Source: Miltoncostaea sp963703045 (GTDB taxonomy: Bacteria > Actinomycetota > Thermoleophilia > Miltoncostaeales > Miltoncostaeaceae). Taken from it: a DNA stretch of 64,000 nucleotides. Shown here piece after piece: positions 62,460 through 64,000 of this stretch (the stretch's first letter is position 1; each line of letters begins with the position of its first letter). The translations under genes were made by a program, and so were the position numbers. The stretch is from the NCBI GenBank assembly GCA_963703045.1, contig OY969782.1:310001-374000 (forward strand), in the 5' to 3' direction. The notes beneath the pieces are model-generated. The model was not told where the DNA came from. It searched no databases and saw only the letters and a list, made by a program, of their open reading frames with translations.

Positions 62460-63302
62460 ATGGCGAAGAAGGCGAAGGCATCCGGCGATCCCGCGGCGGA
62501 CGGCCGCGCGCCGGCGACGCGGCCGCGCCTGGCGAAGGCGCTCTACGAGAGCGAGCTCGCCCGGCTGCAGGTCGAGCTGGTGAAGATGCACGAGTGGGTC
62601 AAGCACGAGGGCCTGAAGGTGCTCGTGATCTTCGAGGGGCGCGACGCCGCCGGCAAGGGCGGCGTGATCAAGCGCATCACCGAGTCGCTGTCGCCGCGCA
62701 TCTGCCGCGTGGTCGCCCTGAGCGCCCCGACCGAGCGCGAGCGCCACCAGTGGTACTTCCAGCGGTACGCCGCCCACCTGCCCTCGGCGGGCGAGATGGT
62801 GCTGTTCGACCGCTCCTGGTACAACCGCGCCGGCGTCGAGCGGGTGATGGGCTTCTGCAGCGAGGAGGAGTACCGGGAGTTCCTGCGCAGCTGCCCGGAC
62901 TTCGAGCGCATGCTCATCCGGTCGGGGATCCTGCTGGTCAAGTACTGGTTCTCGGTCAGCGACGCCGAGCAGGAGCGGCGGTTCCAGGACCGCATCGACG
63001 ACCCCACCAAGCGCTGGAAGCTGAGCCCGATGGACCTCAGGTCGCGCGAGAACTGGATCGACTACTCGGTGGCCAAGGACGCCATGTTCGCCCACACCGA
63101 CACGAAGCAGGCGCCCTGGTACGTGGTCGAGGCCGACGACAAGCGCCGGGCGCGCATCAACTGCATCTCGCACCTGCTGAGCAAGGTGCCCTACCAGGAC
63201 CTCACCCCCGAGGCGATCTCGCTGCCGCCCCGCCAGGACGGGCGCTCCTACGTACGTCCGCCGATGTCCGACCAGACGTTCGTGCCCGACGTCCTGCCCT
63301 GA
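62460..63302 (+). CDS. ppk2: polyphosphate kinase 2
   Basis: The 280-residue class I PPK2 transfers phosphate from polyphosphate to ADP or GDP. It has Walker A VIFEGRDAAGKGGVIK (about 59-74), the lid SPRICRVVALSAPTERERHQ, Walker B MVLFDRSWYNRAGVERVMGF and KRWKLSPMDLRSRENWIDYS. Both key Asp and Arg residues (FDRSWYNR) are intact. The ATG at 62460 is 36 bases after cysK. With hppA it suggests use of PPi and polyphosphate as energy stores. Confidence 0.96.
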   Translation: MAKKAKASGDPAADGRAPATRPRLAKALYESELARLQVELVKMHEWVKHEGLKVLVIFEGRDAAGKGGVIKRITESLSPRICRVVALSAPTERERHQWYFQRYAAHLPSAGEMVLFDRSWYNRAGVERVMGFCSEEEYREFLRSCPDFERMLIRSGILLVKYWFSVSDAEQERRFQDRIDDPTKRWKLSPMDLRSRENWIDYSVAKDAMFAHTDTKQAPWYVVEADDKRRARINCISHLLSKVPYQDLTPEAISLPPRQDGRSYVRPPMSDQTFVPDVLP

Positions 63303-63308
63303 CGTCGC

Positions 63309-63995
63309 TCAGGCCCGGCGGATCACGAGGGTGCGGCGCGTGCCGCGCTCCCGGAAGCCCAGCGCGGCGAGGAACGCCTGGCCGGGCGTGTCGGTCTCGA
63401 CCAGCGCGGCGAGATGGGTGCCGCGGGCCTCGCGCACCTGTCGGGCGAGGTCGGTCACCAGCATGTGCCCGAGGCCACGGCGACGCGCGTCGGGGACCAC
63501 GCCCATCCAGTTGATCCAGCCCTCGGGGACCATCGCCTGGGCGAACCCGAGCATGTCGCGCTCGTCGCGGACGATGCTGAAGGCGTCGAACCCCTCGGCC
63601 TGCTCGTAGCCGGTGGGCTGACCCATCTCCTCGAACGCCGCGAGGCCGGCCATCGCCATCGCCTCGGCGGCCGTGAAGGCCTCGGACCAGTCGTTGCGGT
63701 AGGGCTCGACGCTCACGCCCGGCACGAAGGGCGGGCGCGGCAGGCCCTCGACCGCCCGCGCCATGACCGCGACACGGGCGTAGGCCTCGAACCCCTCGGC
63801 GGCGAGCATGGGGGCGAGGGGGTCCCCGTCCGGGATCTCCGCGTCCCAGGGGGGGTCGCCGAGCCTCCCGAGCAACTCGCGCAGGGGCTCGGGGCCGTCG
63901 GCGCGCAACCCCTCGAGACGGAGGGCGCGGGCCGTCGGCGACGGGCCTGGCTGACACGAGGCCCCGGCGACGGCGACGCTACTCGAGGTAGGCAT
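63309..63995 (-). CDS. GNAT-family N-acetyltransferase
   Basis: The 228-residue protein has an N-terminal part (EPLRELLGRLGDPPWDAEIP) and a C-terminal GNAT domain with NWMGVVPDARRRGLGHMLVT (acetyl-CoA loop RRGLGH, about 160-179), LAALVETDTPGQAFLAALGF (the usual GNAT ending) and a basic end. Substrate unknown. The ATG at 63995 overlaps the probable end of another minus-strand gene that begins beyond the window; a later start is possible. It converges on ppk2 with only 6 bases between. Confidence 0.8.
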   Translation of the reverse strand: MPTSSSVAVAGASCQPGPSPTARALRLEGLRADGPEPLRELLGRLGDPPWDAEIPDGDPLAPMLAAEGFEAYARVAVMARAVEGLPRPPFVPGVSVEPYRNDWSEAFTAAEAMAMAGLAAFEEMGQPTGYEQAEGFDAFSIVRDERDMLGFAQAMVPEGWINWMGVVPDARRRGLGHMLVTDLARQVREARGTHLAALVETDTPGQAFLAALGFRERGTRRTLVIRRA

Positions 63996-64000
63996 CCAGG
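63979..64000 (-). CDS. possible 3' end of an upstream minus-strand gene (partial)
   Basis: The last 22 bases read on the minus strand in one frame as LDAYLE followed by TAG. That is a plausible protein terminus, and would make the GNAT start overlap by 17 bases, like other couplings here. Too short to identify. Confidence 0.3.

Overview
The window is a GC-rich (about 70% or more by eye), gene-dense actinobacterial chromosome segment. The housekeeping set includes a primary sigma factor behind dnaG, PolA, UvrA, UvrB, FtsH, ribosomal protein S1, Rex, the t6A genes, a K+-independent H+-pyrophosphatase, PPK2, UPF0182 and DUF1844. Together with TANNNT boxes placed directly before start codons, this suggests a deep-branching actinobacterium of the Thermoleophilia type (Solirubrobacterales, Gaiellales or Miltoncostaea relatives). 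That placement is inference. I see no insertion sequence, prophage, CRISPR array or rRNA operon, so this looks like core chromosome.

Layout. 1-9 kb: end of dnaG, rpoD, a coupled hydrolase/membrane protein/quinone reductase operon, small secreted and lipoproteins, a Ser/Thr kinase, a RibD-like reductase and tRNA-Leu(CAA). 9.1-15.4 kb (minus strand): a polysaccharide operon with a small membrane protein, a family-2 glycosyltransferase, a galactose-oxidase-like copper radical oxidase (GlxA type) and a putative glycosidase. It is preceded by a structured leader with mutually exclusive hairpins. 15.4-24 kb: deazaflavin-type reductase, malic enzyme, polA, rpsA, coaE and a lytic transglycosylase. 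24-35.6 kb: ybaK, a VOC enzyme, uvrB, a nitroreductase, ftsH, uvrA, a glutathionyl-hydroquinone-reductase-like GST and an EamA transporter. 35.6-47.5 kb: UPF0182, a large LuxR ATPase regulator, an M20 peptidase, fumC, an ORF with an eCIS-cargo-like N-terminal motif, panB and an in-frame panC-panD fusion. 47.6-53.6 kb: a family-4 uracil-DNA glycosylase, tsaE-tsaB-rimI-tsaD and a secreted subtilase. 53.6-64 kb: rex, a YbdK-type ligase, DUF1844, hppA, two tandem PH/GRAM-like proteins, an Rrf2 regulator, a PfkB kinase, cysK, ppk2 and a GNAT.

Functional themes. Repair and replication genes (polA, uvrA, uvrB, UDG) carry leaderless promoters. Pantothenate/CoA steps (panB, panC-panD, coaE) and t6A synthesis (tsaE, tsaB, tsaD) are clustered or present. 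Pyrophosphate/polyphosphate energetics (hppA, ppk2) and redox sensing (Rex) lie together at the right end. Many neighbours overlap by four bases (ATGA, GTGA and probably CTGA), so translational coupling is common.

Caveat: six genes (3993-5085, 5159-5800, 6614-8066, rimI, tsaD and the subtilase) are broken only by single-base insertions, 18 in total and all +1. Removing them restores full-length proteins, including the essential tsaD. I treat these as consensus errors rather than pseudogenes.
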